NCBI GenBank assembly: GCA_032622095.1
Contig: CP136063.1
Coordinates: 278,561,426-278,625,425, forward strand
Reading direction: 5' to 3'
Origin: Siphonodentalium dalli
Lineage: Eukaryota > Mollusca > Scaphopoda > Gadilida > Siphonodentaliidae
Length of the DNA: 64,000 nucleotides
Positions 1-11,459 of this stretch are shown piece by piece. The notes beneath the pieces are model-generated. The model made no database searches, was not told where the DNA came from, and worked only from the letters and a program-made list of their open reading frames with translations. Made by a program: the position numbers and the translations under genes. Each line of letters starts with the position of its first letter. Position 1 is the first letter of the stretch.

Positions 1-426
1 CCCCCATTGCTCACTATGATGTGGGCACCATAAAACCCGGAAGCCCCGAAATGTTATCCAACTTCCATGGATTTATCATACTCTCAGCAATGCCGATCTA
101 TTTATCATACTCTCAGCAATGACGATCTATTTATCCCAACCTCACGAACACGTTCTGAGTTCTGTTCATTGAAATGACTGAAATGACATCATTTTCCTTT
201 ATATGGGGTAGTGAAATTGCGTGTCATTTTAACTAAAACATATATAATAAAATAATAGTAAAACTTGTGAATTTACCTTATTTTGATTGTTTTGGTATCC
301 TTGCGCTTAATGTTATCACAAATATTAGGTAAATGTTCAGTATCAGAAACTGAGGACAGTTAACTATTGTGTTTATTTTATTTTCTACAACAGTTTGTCA
401 TGACCAAACTCTAAATCAAAGGCATT
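1..426. other. non-coding, short tandem duplication
   Basis: No gene is recognised. A 29-base unit containing CTCAGCAATG is repeated twice in tandem at about 72-129. The remainder is AT-rich and unremarkable. Confidence 0.6.
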
Positions 427-1308
427 TAGGCCAACAAAAAAAAGTGTTTTGATTCTCGGGCATAGCCGCGTCTGGAAAAAAGGCCCGCGTTGAACCATTT
501 TATTACGATTTTCAATTTGACGGAAGCTGTCAAATGATAACACGAAAATAGAAACTAGAAAACAGAAATTAGTTATGTTTCAAACATCGAATATGATAGA
601 CATACAATGGCGTATGTGTTGGTATTAAAAAAACTGACACTAGGCAACGATAACTACTAGGTATATTGTCACCACAAGTTGCCCAAACCCCAAGTTTATT
701 AAGTCAAATATTTCGGTATTTATAAATTCGAAAATGTAAACGGTAAACAATTCTGAGATTTCCAATTTCGGGAACGCAAACCGGAAAGAAATATGGTGCG
801 TATTGGCGATGTGTATGCTGGTTTAATATTTGAAGTTTTCATGGCTGGCATGTATTGAGGTACATAATACTTATTCAGATACGGCAGAATAAGTCATACT
901 AGACTTTCTATGAAGATCACTATATATATCTTTTCGATTGTATTCAATTTCCGTATTTTTATTTGAGTAATTGAACCGGATATTTAGCTCTGTTTGTTGT
1001 TATTAAACATTCTTGTTACGAAACAATATTAGAAACGCAAATATTCTCTTCCCATTAAATGTGACAACAGGTGATAAAACTGGTTCATCTACAACGTTGA
1101 GAACGATCTTATTATGGTCTTTCTTTATAGTGGAATACATTAGTTTATATCAAAACAATGTTCTCCTTACATTTTCTTAACCTAGGAAGGTATAATAACC
1201 CATGCTAACTATGGGCATTATCCCATAACAAAAATAAAACCCTCGCTCCCTCATCGATTCTCAAAAAAAATTGCCTGAGAATCAAAACACTTTTTTTGTT
1301 TGGCCTTA
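427..1308. mobile_element. TAGGCC-ended inverted-repeat element, copy 1
   Basis: The left end (TTAGGCCAAC, A-run, TTTTGATTCTCGGGC) is mirrored at the right end (TGCCTGAGAATCAAAACAC, T-run, TTTGGCCTTA). Two related copies lie at 17080-17757 and 57961-58654. The inside is AT-rich with no convincing ORF. This is probably a non-autonomous DNA transposon; the superfamily is not clear because the target duplication cannot be fixed. Confidence 0.7.
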
Positions 1309-2412
1309 TATATTGTTTATATCTTACAAACATTGATTTGGTTTTATTCAACAAATTCAAAAATATCTTTTTAGGCCAATTTGTGGGATTATCAAATAGG
1401 TAAAAAGAAATACTTAAAGATGCATTGTCCGAATAAACGCTCCTATATTACTATTTCTTTGGCTTCGGGGGTAAACAATATTTGATTCGAGTCAAACAAG
1501 CACGCAAGCAAGCACATGTTTTGGGAACATGCACACAGGCCTAAGAAACGTGAAATTGACTTTGTTTGGCCCAATCAAGGGCTTCTCACCAGAAATCAGA
1601 TGCATTTGCTACAAGCAGATATTCTCTAATATGTTTGTTTATTGTTTTAACCCTTTCTATACTAAATGGATTCTATTCTATTGATCCAGATGTTGGTGAT
1701 TTTATTATCTTTTGATGGCATGGAATTTGTTTCGAAATTTGGACAATTTATAAATTCAGTGACAGCATGATTGATTTAACTGTTTTAAAGGTCTTTCTAT
1801 ATTATATGGGTGTGATCACACAGCATTGATTAGTGTCAAGAGGCTGTTGGAATTTCTTTTAAATTACTTTGTCATTTGCCAAAGATTTGTTTTTTCAAAC
1901 TTCATGGTGTAGCATTAAAAGAATTATTTATGCTTTAAAAAATACCTTACTTGAATGACATTATCTATATTTGTTTCTCCTGCTTTATACAAGTATATTT
2001 ATTATTGCAAGAGAGGTGATTACCAAATAAGGCATATGCCAACTACGATTCATGCGCATATAGCTTTGCCAATTTAAAATAGCATGGCAGTATACGCTGG
2101 TATACGTGGCATCAATGATGATCCACACGCCTTGCTAGTGATGCGTCTTTACTTATTTCTTCCAATGCCGGTCGATTTGTGTGCATCATATATATATTGT
2201 TCACCATGTGGAAAGGCTTTTATTGTTGAAATTTTCTTGTATACACCTGACCTTAGAATATTTTTTCACAATGCTTGTACCCAGAAAAAAACTAACCACA
2301 GCAGCTGACCATTTGTCGCTTTTCCTTTCTGATATACAATATTAACAAGTGGTATCATCAAGCCAATATATTGACACCTTACACGTTTGCATCTTAAGAA
2401 ATCATAAATTAT
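1309..2412. other. non-coding with two repeat fragments
   Basis: Holds one half of the TTAAAGGTACTC-type inverted-repeat element (about 1414-1505, compare 26523-26993) and a solitary left end of the TTAACCCTTTCTATAC type near 1647-1680. A 74-codon open frame at 2084-2308 has no recognisable motif and no splice context, so it is not called a gene. Confidence 0.5.
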
Positions 2413-2660
2413 TTAACCCTTTGAGTGCCAGGGGCCGATCTCATCGGCCCTAAACCTACAAAATAAGTCTGTTAAAGAATATAAGAATAAATTATTAAAA
2501 TTGAAAAAAATTGTTAAAAAAAAAAAAAAAAAAAAAGATAGGCCAATGCATTCTCTTATATATGCAAGGCGACCTATGGTCGACTCGCATATATAAGAGA
2601 ATGCATTGGCACAGGGTATATGAGTTGATACAAAAATCGACCTGGCACTCAAAGGGTTAA
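2413..2660. mobile_element. piggyBac-like MITE, type 1 (CCCTTTGAGTGCCAGG ends)
   Basis: TTAA on both sides, followed by CCCTTTGAGTGCCAGG and its reverse complement. TTAA targets with ends beginning CCCTTT are characteristic of piggyBac elements. The inside carries a poly-A tract (about 2516-2536) and one copy of the GCCAATGCATTCTC hairpin cassette. A second copy lies at 8957-9438. Confidence 0.8.
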
Positions 2661-2817
2661 GGTTCCATCTCAACAATGTGTACTTTGTACTTTGCAGCTC
2701 CATTTATGTTAGAAACTTTATATTAGACAGTTTGATAAGTCATGTGCTTTATTTACTAAGGATGATGGAGAAAGTATAAGTATATTAGTGTACAATGAAG
2801 ATCGATATACATTACAA

Positions 2818-3348
2818 TAAATAAATTGCAACAAATGACATATAAATTATATTTATACCATATTTATATGTATAAGACATATATTACCCGCCATATCAAA
2901 TCCAATCGGAAATCGGGATTTTTTTACCCTGTGCCAATGCATTCTCTTATATATGCGAGTCGACCATAGGTCGCCTCGCATATATAAGAGAATGCATTGG
3001 CTTAACAATTTTTTACAATTTTAATAATTTGTTCTTGTATTCTTTAACAATTTTATAATTTCACCCACACAGAGCCCCATACAAACATGAGCAGACAACA
3101 CTCTTCTAGGTGTTTCTATATATGTGTGGGGCTCCCTGCAGGGTAATGGATGTTTTTTTTATTTTATGTCCTAAAAATTGTAAGAAACATTTATTTAAAA
3201 AACATGATAAAAAATTGTTAGGCCAATGCATTCTCTTATATATGTGAGGCGACCTATGGTCGACTCGCATATATAAGAGAATGCATTGGCACAGGGTATA
3301 TAAATAAATTGCAACAAATGACATATAAATTATATTTATACCATATTT
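2818..3348. mobile_element. GTGACCCGCC-type element flanked by 48-base direct repeats
   Basis: The left end (ACCCGCCATATCAAATCC, about 2887) and interior match the intact copy at 15736-16202: two opposed hairpin cassettes around a central segment. The right terminal repeat is missing. Instead, the 48 bases at 2818-2865 recur exactly at 3301-3348, directly after the inner right hairpin. This is too long for a normal target duplication and suggests rearrangement. Confidence 0.65.
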
Positions 3349-3801
3349 GACTAAATAATTTTGTAAATTTCATATTTACACCCTAATGTGGGTACAAATT
3401 TCTACTGTGGTTGTAAATTTTCAAATGTTGCTTCATGGGTTAAAAGTTTATATCTGAATAATCTTTATATTTTACTGTATTGTGATCATTTTGAGGCAAT
3501 AATATTTATCTCAATCCTGTTGAACAATAGTGAACTAAAGCTAGATTAATTTTAATTGTCATTTTAATTATGGCACTGATGATTTCTCATTGTGTTAGGG
3601 TTGATAGAGTTAACCAGAGAATTAGTAAATATAGTTCGTCATAGAATTAGCTTCCAATCCAAATATCAGTGGTATAGATATTATGATGTACATATGTTCA
3701 TGTGCAACTTAACATTTGTCAAACCTCCATATTAACATGTTTAGAATGTGTACTATCTGTTTGTGTGTTTTCCTGACCAGAAATGGTTTGTTTTCTCTTT
3801 G
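3349..3801. other. non-coding
   Basis: AT-rich sequence in which no gene or repeat was recognised. Confidence 0.5.
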
Positions 3802-4201
3802 GTATGGAATACTATTAGGGCCACTTCCTAATGGCGCTTTCGGCGTGCGACAAAAAGTGTGCCATTAGTAATGCGCCGAAAGCGACAAATTGTGCAATAT
3901 TAGCGCATGTTTCGGTGTGCCGAAAGCGACAAAATGTGCGCCATAATGGCTCTCTTTTTGTCTCTTTCAAAAGCGCGCGTCGAAACATATGCTAATGGCA
4001 AAAAGTGCGCCATTAGTCATGCGCCAAAAGCGACAAAATGTGCGCCGTTATGGCGCAAATTTTGTCACTTTCGGCACACAGAAACATGCGCTAATATCGC
4101 ACATTTTGTCGCTTTCGGCGCGTTACTAATGGCGCACTTTTTGTCGCTTTCGGCACACGACGAAAGCGCCATTAGGAAGTGGCCCTAATAGTATTCCATA
4201 C
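3802..4201. repeat. GC-rich 400-base fold-back element
   Basis: The whole segment is an imperfect palindrome centred near 4000. The arm starting GTATGGAATACTATTAGGGC at 3802 pairs with the matching sequence ending at 4201. Each arm is built from repeated motifs such as GCGCCATTAG, CGAAAGCGACAAAA and GTGTGCCGAAAG, so arms can also pair internally. It is much richer in CG dinucleotides than its surroundings. The 93-codon frame inside reflects this repetition. Confidence 0.8.
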
Positions 4202-5245
4202 TTTGGGATGGGATCTTTTCCTCTCATGTTCGCCTTATATATATTCTGGTGTTAGAAGCTCATATATATGCAGGGACCAGCCTGGAGGGAGAAATGGGAG
4301 ATTTATTCTCCCTAAAATTTGTTGCTTCTCGCTATTTTTGCCCCAGGGAGGAGTTCTCATATACCAGCATGTATACAGTAATGCCCTAAGTAATTGACCT
4401 CTTAACCACAGCAGAATTATGGGTAACTTTTCAGGATTTAGTAGGAAATATGGCTTGTTGCCATTCATCGGAAAGCTCTCACTGAGAGTAGGGGATGCAA
4501 GATATCACCGGTGTATCGCGAATTAGAGTTCTACGATACACCCACCGGTTCCATAGCCAAAAAATCGCGCATCGCGATACACAATTTTGTCGATTACTTT
4601 GGGCAATACTGTATCTCCAAATGGTCAATTTATAGCTTATTTGCTTATTATTATGGTGTAACTACTGATTATATTTGGGATTGTAAATGTGTTCTTCTAT
4701 CGCATAATACTTAATTGATCATTGAAAGTTGATATTGGTGAGTAAATTAAAATTGAGCATTTATGACTTCTATCTAATAAAGGTTCATTTCTCCCTAATA
4801 AGCGAAAACCTCAAAGCTGGTACCTGTATATAACAGGACCAGGAACCTATGTCACTAATGTAATCTCTCAACTGTCGCTTCAGAAGTTCTGATAGCTGAT
4901 AGCTGCAAACTAGATATTTGTTGTTCAAAACAGGGCACAATCATTACCTATTTTCATTGTAAATTTCAGTTGTAAATATGAGTTTTTAAAAAAATTTGAG
5001 TTTTGAATGTTCATTGTGAATTTCCACAGCTCATGTACTAATTACTCCATGAGAAAATTGTTAAATAAATTTAAAATAGAAAACACTTTGAGCAGAGATT
5101 TGATTGGTGGCGTAAATTCCTGGCCTTGTATAAGTAATCCGTATTCTAACTACGCTTTTGTCTTATTCTCAAGATACAGCTATAGAAAATAAATTTAGAA
5201 ATATACAGTAGAAAAACAGTTTTTAGAATTGACAAATTCTTTTGA
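4202..5245. other. non-coding with a dispersed repeat
   Basis: About 4375-4490 (around CAGCAGAATTATGGGTAAC) recurs inverted at about 13695-13812. Just after it (4500-4600) are short inverted motifs, ACCGGTGTATCG against CGATACACCCACCGG. No coding sequence was recognised in the rest. Confidence 0.55.
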
Positions 5246-5832
5246 TATAACCTAGACCAAGTCTGCTCGATCCACAACAGCTTGGAATATCGGTTGGGTT
5301 GAAGCTGTTTTGGTCCGAGTCCCATCCCGTTACTCTTCTATAACAGACTTTAGGCCCAGAAATGTGGGTGGGAGTTATCTTGCTTGTATGTCTTCGGATT
5401 AGGTCAAATAGAAGCTTTGCATATATGAGCATATAGGAGCATACACGTAGAGCCTTAGAGGGCAGCCTTTCCCAAGCATGATGATATCAGACATGCATAT
5501 ATAAGAGGTCCGTTTAAATGTCAAAGCAATGAGATTTATAAGTAAACAAATTGAACAAAGTATTGTTTTCCAGAGAATTTTGATTTGTCGCGCTATCAGA
5601 AAATGCATGTAAACATGATGGTATATCATTTGAAGTCATATTAATCGCGGACATTTCAGATGATTAATCACATTCAGGGGTTTACATGAATGCCCGGGCT
5701 CCACGTGCACGTATAGTAAGTCTTTTGAATGAACATCCATTATAGAAGAGCAATTGGGTGGGACTCTGTCCAAGCCAGCATAATCCTAACCCAAGCTGTT
5801 GTGAACCAAGAAGACTTGGTCTAGATATAACC
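5246..5832. mobile_element. unclassified element with ~95-base inverted termini
   Basis: The left arm (5246-5345: CCTAGACCAAGTCTGC, CACAACAGCTTGG) is an imperfect reverse complement of the right arm (about 5736-5832: CCAAGCTGTTGTG, GACTTGGTCTAGATATAACC). The interior has no recognisable transposase. It is probably a non-autonomous transposon. Confidence 0.65.
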
Positions 5833-5844
5833 ATACTCGTTCAG

Positions 5845-6056
5845 TTAACCCTTTCAGTGCCAAGTCCGATTATTGTATCAACCCATATTTCCTTGATCAT
5901 TTTTCAAATTTATTGATTATAATAATGTGTTACATTGATGGAAAGAGCTAGAGCTCTTTCCATCAATGTATCACATTATTATAATCAATAAATTTGAAAA
6001 ATGATCAAGGAAATATGGGTTGATACAAAAATCGGACTGGGCACTGAAAGGGTTAA
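5845..6056. mobile_element. piggyBac-like MITE, type 2 (full palindrome), copy 1
   Basis: TTAA, CCCTTTCAGTGCCAAGTCCG at the left and its mirror at the right, forming a near-perfect palindrome across the full ~212 bases, with AGAGCTCTTTCCATCAATG at the centre. Other copies lie at 7029-7243, 10747-10961 and 14769-14983. It lies about 110 bases upstream of the 6166 exon. Confidence 0.85.
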
Positions 6057-6165
6057 TGATCTTTTGATAAACATGGAGTGGCAGTGATGGTCAAATGCAG
6101 TCTTGTCTATGTGGGCTGAAAAACTGAAAAATTAATTGATAATAAACATACATGTACTCTTTCAG

Positions 6166-6304
6166 ACATCGAACCTCTTTAAATCTTTGGTGGATGAAAC
6201 TGCGTCCCCTGCTCAGAAATCTCGCGTTACACGGGGATGTTAGCTACATCTCTGAAGCTGTCAAATGTAGTTCCCTGATGGATGAGGATGAGGACAATAT
6301 ATAA
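6166..6304 (+). CDS. terminal exon A of an unidentified gene (alternative 3' end)
   Basis: Acceptor TCTTTCAG precedes 6166. One base completes the upstream codon, then 45 codons run to TAA at 6302-6304. The product contains WWMKLRPLLR and ends in an acidic tail, MDEDEDNI. The exon at 14515-14653 has the same length (139 bases), the same phase and 21 of 45 identical residues by eye, including WW, LRPLLR and the final EDEDNI. The conservation suggests real coding sequence, and the two are probably alternative last exons of one gene whose earlier exons lie left of the window. The family was not recognised. A basic segment followed by an acidic end would suit a cytosolic tail, but that is only a guess. 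Confidence 0.7.
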
Positions 6305-7028
6305 TTGGTTATATGTAAACTATCTTTGTCATCTATATCGTCTTTTTAACTTTGCATACAGTCCTCAAGATTCTTTTGAGTGTCCAGGCCTTAAGTTGAC
6401 TGGTGGAATAACGTGTCACATCGTATATCATTTATGGCATTTTGGTATTGTTTAACGCCCTTCAGGTTCATACAAATGGTGTTGCAAACAATACGAGCAG
6501 CGCGTTTTTTGTGTTGTCGGTGTCAAAACATGAAGTTTTTGTCGCTGAATTATGTCATTTAATTTGACATTTAGTGAATTGTGTCAAATAGACAGTTTCT
6601 TATTTTTACCAAGGAGACTAATTTACTGGAAATGGATTAATTCTGGCATATTCCGTAAAACGAACAAAACAGAAAAACTGAAGTAAGACATCAGTCCATG
6701 ACAATAAAAGTTTTGATGCCAACAAAGCACATATGGCACACAGATCTATGATGCAATGTATCTGATGTCAGTACCCAATGCATGCTGTTTGTGATGACCT
6801 TAATAGATATCCAGATGCCTCTTCCCTGTCTAGATCTCTTCTGCAGTTTTAAAGCCATTTGAGTCACAGTTTCCATATGTGAATTTATCTGTCATTTCTA
6901 ATAAGTTTTCAAGTGGGACAAAGTAAAATTATATATTTAAAGCAAATTTGTTGTTGTTGTAACTGGAGGTCCAGAACTCTGAAACTTTTAAGTTGGACAA
7001 AGCCCCATGATGATACAAAATTAGATTT
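6305..7028. other. possible 3' UTR then non-coding
   Basis: Sequence after stop codon A. No clear polyadenylation signal could be assigned and no other feature was recognised. Confidence 0.4.
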
Positions 7029-7243
7029 TTAACCCTTTCAGTGCCAAATCCGATTTTTGTATCAACCCATATTTCCTTGATCATTTTTCAAATTTATTGT
7101 TTATAATAATGAGATACATTGATAGAAAGAGCTCTTAGAGCTCTTTCCATCAATGTATCACATTATTATAATCAATAAATTTGAAAAATGATCAAGGAAA
7201 TATGGGTTGATACAAAAATCGGACTTGGCACTGAAAGGGTTAA
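7029..7243. mobile_element. piggyBac-like MITE, type 2, copy 2
   Basis: TTAA-flanked near-perfect palindrome of the type at 5845-6056, with CCCTTTCAGTGCC ends and GAGCTCTTAGAGCTC at the centre. Confidence 0.85.
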
Positions 7244-7802
7244 ACAAATTTGTTGTTGTAATTTAGGGTCTGGAACCCTGAATACATCTTTAAACATCCA
7301 TCTCTTACTCCCATCTGCTTGCTCCTGAAACACACAGCATGCATTATTTTACTTGCACTATCCTCAGACCATTTATCAGATAAGTATTGAATTGGGGAAT
7401 CTTATTCTTGGAATTGGAAATATGAATATTTTCTTATCACTAGCATTTACCTGTATGGTTTCAATCCGAGCACAAATTGTTGTCTGGATAGCCCTCATCT
7501 AATTGGATTTGGAAAAAATACTTATCTGAGTTGGAGAAATATATTGTCCATGAATGATACCCGGCATTTGATCATGCATGGCAATACAATTTATGCTAAT
7601 TTTTAATCTCTCTGATTTGGGACATGCAATTTCCTATTATAGAATGACTACAGCAAGGCACTTGTCTTCCTCTGAAATACTTCCTTACTCGGAAGCTATA
7701 TACAATTTGTTTAAATATTACTCAAATTAATAAAGCCATGATGATTGATACGACTGAATGGTGTGAGAGGACGAATAGGGTGACTATCCCACTGTTTTAT
7801 TA
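7244..7802. other. non-coding
   Basis: No gene, exon or repeat was recognised. Confidence 0.5.
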
Positions 7803-8296
7803 TTAGCCTGCAAATAGTGCATCTGTCATGTGCAGAATGAGGTCCCCAGAGGGTGAATTTAGTGATGATATCCTACACAGCAGGTTAGCATCACCAAATT
7901 CACACTCTGGGAACCTCATTCTGCTCTCGGAGATCATTCTGGGAAGTATCTATATTAAATTAACATTGTTTTTAGTTACTTTTTCAACTGCTATGGGAGA
8001 CATAGGATCAGATTGAAGTTCCCCAGTTGAAGCTGGTGATGTTCACCCATTAGTCACCTCGATTATGCATTTTATCTTCTGTAATTAGGGAATATAGAAA
8101 CTTCCCAGAATGTAAAAAGTAACTAAAATTGATGTTAAATTGAGACTATAGATACTTCCCAGAAGATAAGGCCTAAGCAGAATGATGTCCCCAGAGCGTG
8201 AATTTTGTAATGCTAGCCTGCTGTGTGGTATGGCATCACTAAATTCACCCTCTGGGGACCTCATTGTAAATGACGGACATGCTATTTGCAGTCTTG
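7803..8296. mobile_element. hAT-like palindromic MITE (CAAGCCTTG family), diverged copy
   Basis: Two opposed palindromic modules (GAATGAGGTCCCCAGAGGG and mirror) with ~250 bases between them. The termini (CTGCAAATAGTGCATCTGTC and the mirror CATGCTATTTGCAG) are diverged and no target duplication is visible. The 62- and 81-codon frames here are by-products of the repeat. Confidence 0.75.
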
Positions 8297-8834
8297 TCCA
8301 TAACTCTCTTCTCATTGCCTGAGCACTCAATAGAACAATCGTGAGTTTTTAAAGTTGCCGTCAGGGTTCAAAGTCCAAGATTACAACAACAGAGCAACAA
8401 CATCATGCCAAGAAAAAAAAATACTCTGTTCTCAGGTCCCTTTATGGCATCTCCCTCATGGCCAGCAGAGGGTCCCATCAAAACTTGTTTTGGAAAATTT
8501 GCCCAGAATTTTCTGAGATCTAAAAAGTCTGCCTTTCAATTGGAATTAATACATGCTTAAGATATAATTGTTAAAAGGCAATGGATAAAAAAAAGGTTGC
8601 TTGGAACTTAGAGGAGTTTTTTTTTTAAATGGTCCATTTCTAGAATTTGTGATGGAATTTTTTTTTAAATCCTTCTCCCGCATCATATATTTCATTGAAC
8701 CCTGGTGGCATCTTTAGTGTCTGTGTAAATAAATGTCCAGCTTGAATGCTTTTCAGCTTCTATCGCCATAGGTGTACTCTGAGGTAGATAATAATTGTCC
8801 CAACAGGAATTGTACTTTTTTCATCAGAGATTTA
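8297..8834. other. non-coding
   Basis: No gene or repeat was recognised; several homopolymer T tracts lie near 8616-8670. Confidence 0.5.
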
Positions 8835-9510
8835 TTAAACCCTTTCTATACTAAATGGATTCTCCCTCTCAGTTATAAAATTATACAGTGGAATGGTCTA
8901 TTATTCATTTAGAGGGATGTTCAGGTAATAAAAGCAGATCACAGAGAGATGAGAATTTAACCCTTTGAGTGCCAGGGGCCGATCTCATCGGCCCTAATTT
9001 ACGGTGTGTAAAATCGGCCCTAAAAAAATAAAAAATAAAATTTCGATTTAGAATTTTTTTTTTATTTGGGTTGAATTTTTTTTGGGTATGCTTAAGCATG
9101 CTATAGCGAATTTAAAAACAAACTTGATAAAATCATAGGGGCATGTTATAACTCAAAACTATCACCAAGTATTCACAGTAATAATTTTGATGCCCATGAA
9201 AAACGAAAAATTCCCTGGCACTAAACCTACAAAGTAAGTCTGTTAAAGAATATAAGAAAACATTATTAAAATTGTAAAATATTGTAAAAAATAATAACAA
9301 ATGATGAAAAATTGTTAGGCCAATGCATTCTCTTATATATGCGAGGCGACCTATGGTTGACTCGCATATATAAGAGAATGCATTGGCACAGGGTATATGG
9401 GTTGATACAAAAATCGGACCTGGCACTCAAAGGGTTAATACAAGCACAAGGATTTATATTCTTTGGTGGGAACTACTCATCAATGAGTATTTAAGTATAG
9501 AAAGGGTTAA
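8835..9510. mobile_element. piggyBac-like MITE, type 5 (CCCTTTCTATAC ends), interrupted
   Basis: The left end ACCCTTTCTATACTAAATGG follows TTAA at 8835. The right end TATAGAAAGGG is followed by TTAA at 9507-9510. A complete type 1 element (8957-9438) is inserted inside. Related copies: 17906-18080, a degraded one near 35240-35475 and a lone end near 1647. Confidence 0.7.
8957..9438. mobile_element. piggyBac-like MITE, type 1, nested copy
   Basis: TTAA plus CCCTTTGAGTGCCAGG at the left and the mirror plus TTAA at the right, like 2413-2660 but longer. It carries a hairpin cassette near 9319-9387. It lies wholly within the type 5 element at 8835-9510 and so inserted later. Confidence 0.8.
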
Positions 9511-9689
9511 AGTGATTTAATAATTTGATGCCTTTGTCATGTTCCAGGGGATCAAAATAGGTTGAATGATACAATGTACATGGTATACTTACTTATCCAA
9601 GCCCAGTGCTTCCATTGCAAACATAAAGCCTGCTCGACAAACATAATGTTTATTATGTCAATGTAGGTTTATTGGGTCAACGAAGCTTT

Positions 9690-10560
9690 TTAGCTCAACT
9701 TGACAAAGTCAAGTTTGAGCTATTGCCAATGGGTTGGTCATTTGTCATGCATGCGTCTGTCCATCAACAATTACCCTACAGGTCACAGCTCTCATCCGAT
9801 GGTCATCAAACTTCATATGGATCTTTGGGTTGACCTCTAGGTGAGAGCTTACAATATTTTTCCGAATTCTGTTAAAAAACATAGCAGCCATATTGGATTT
9901 CACATTTGAATCCATGCAGCTCAGTATAACAATGACTGTAAGACATACCAACTTTCCGAATTCCTTATCACACCATTAACTGTAACATTTGACATCAGAC
10001 TGTAAGACATACCAACTTTCCGCATTCCTTATCACACCATTAACTGTAATATTTGACATCAGACTGTAAGACATACCAACTTTCCGCATTCCTTATCACA
10101 CCATTAACTGTAACATTTGACATCAGACTGTAAGACATACCAACTTTCCGCATTCCTTATCACACCATTAACTGTAACATTTGACATCAGACTGTAAGAC
10201 ATACCAACTTTCCGCATTCCTTATCACACCATTAACTGTAACATTTGACATTAGACTGTAAGACATACCAACTTTCCGCATTCCTTATCACACCATTAAC
10301 TGTAACATTTGACATCAGACTGTAAGACATACCAACTTTCCGCATTCCTTATCACACCATTAACTGTAACATTTGACATCAGACTGTAAGACATACCAAC
10401 TTTCCGCATTCCTTATCACACCATTAACTGTAACATTTGACATTAGACTGTAAAACATACCAACTTTCCGCATTCCTTATCACACCATTAACTGTAACAT
10501 TTGACATTAGCCCCTCTCCAAGTTTAGCTTCATGTCTCAGTGTCAGTGACACTTTAATTT
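9690..10560. repeat. dispersed repeat carrying a satellite
   Basis: The left part (CACAGCTCTCATCCGATGG, GGGTTGACCTCTAGGTGAGA) and the right part (CTCCAAGTTTAGC, GTGTCAGTGACACTT) match, in the same order, sequence at about 62150-62420 and 63000-63060 in SDHA intron 9. A 64-base satellite fills the middle here; a type 3 MITE fills it there. The original element was not identified. Confidence 0.55.
9935..10508. repeat. 64-base satellite, about 9 copies
   Basis: The unit contains ACATACCAACTTTCCGCATT and CACACCATTAACTGTAACA. Unit starts are spaced 64 bases apart, and copies differ by only a few substitutions (GACATCAG or GACATTAG, CGAATT or CGCATT), which points to recent amplification. Confidence 0.92.
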
Positions 10561-10746
10561 TAGGTTAGTACTACTTTCATGACATAATTATTGATGCAAA
10601 TAGCACGTCAACCTCTCTAAATGGTGTTATTATGATTCGGAACATTATCTTGTCCCTAAATAGCTGCACATTTTGATACATAATGTGTAAAGCAGGAAAT
10701 GTTTTCTGAAGCATCTATAACTAGTAAAAGTAGTTTAAAAAATATA

Positions 10747-10961
10747 TTAATCCTTTCAGTGCCGAGTCCGATTTTTGTATCAACCCATATTTCCTTGATC
10801 ATTTTTCAAATTTATTGATTATAATAATGTGATACATTGATGAAAAGAGCTCTTAGAGCTCTTTCCATCAATGTATCACATTATTATAATCAATAAATTT
10901 GAAAAATGATCAAGGAAATATGGGTTGATACAAAAATCTGACTTGGCACTGAAAGGGTTAA
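10747..10961. mobile_element. piggyBac-like MITE, type 2, copy 3
   Basis: Palindromic element as at 5845-6056. The left terminus reads TTAATCCTTTCAG (one substitution); the right end GAAAGGGTTAA is intact. Confidence 0.85.
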
Positions 10962-11221
10962 AGAACCCGTAGTACAATTTTGTTTTCTTTTGTTCTCCGG
11001 TTTGCCAACATCATGAACAATAATTAGCTTCCTCGGACTCATAAATGTATTGGCGTCATCAAAGAAACGAATGAAACACGTTGGAAAATGACACTTCCTC
11101 TACACAACATACATGTTTTATGCAATGGGGAGTTGGCATCTATTAAACTCCAGAGAACCTCACCCAATAAATGATTAAAACCCCCTCAGGGACCTAAACA
11201 CTTTAAGTGACGGCACTAAAT

Positions 11222-11362
11222 ACATATTCTCTATATACACACTTCATATGCACAGAACATATTCTCTATATACACACTTCATATGTCACATAACATATTC
11301 TCTATATACACACTTCATATGCACAGAACATATTCTCTATATACACACTTCATATGTCACAG
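11222..11362. repeat. 35-base tandem repeat (71-base dimer), 4 copies
   Basis: Units begin ACATATTCTCTATATACACA and end alternately in ATATGCACAGA or ATATGTCACATA, giving a two-unit higher-order period of about 71 bases. Confidence 0.9.
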
Positions 11363-11459
11363 AACCTTATTTCTGAAGTGATTGAAATTAATTAACTTTT
11401 TTCAACGCAGTAGTGAGACAAACATTCCTTATTTTTACCACAAATAACAGAGAACGCTC

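Noticed and set aside
3907-4188. 93-codon open frame rich in alanine and cysteine
   Set aside because: It is the translation of a fold-back made of repeated motifs.
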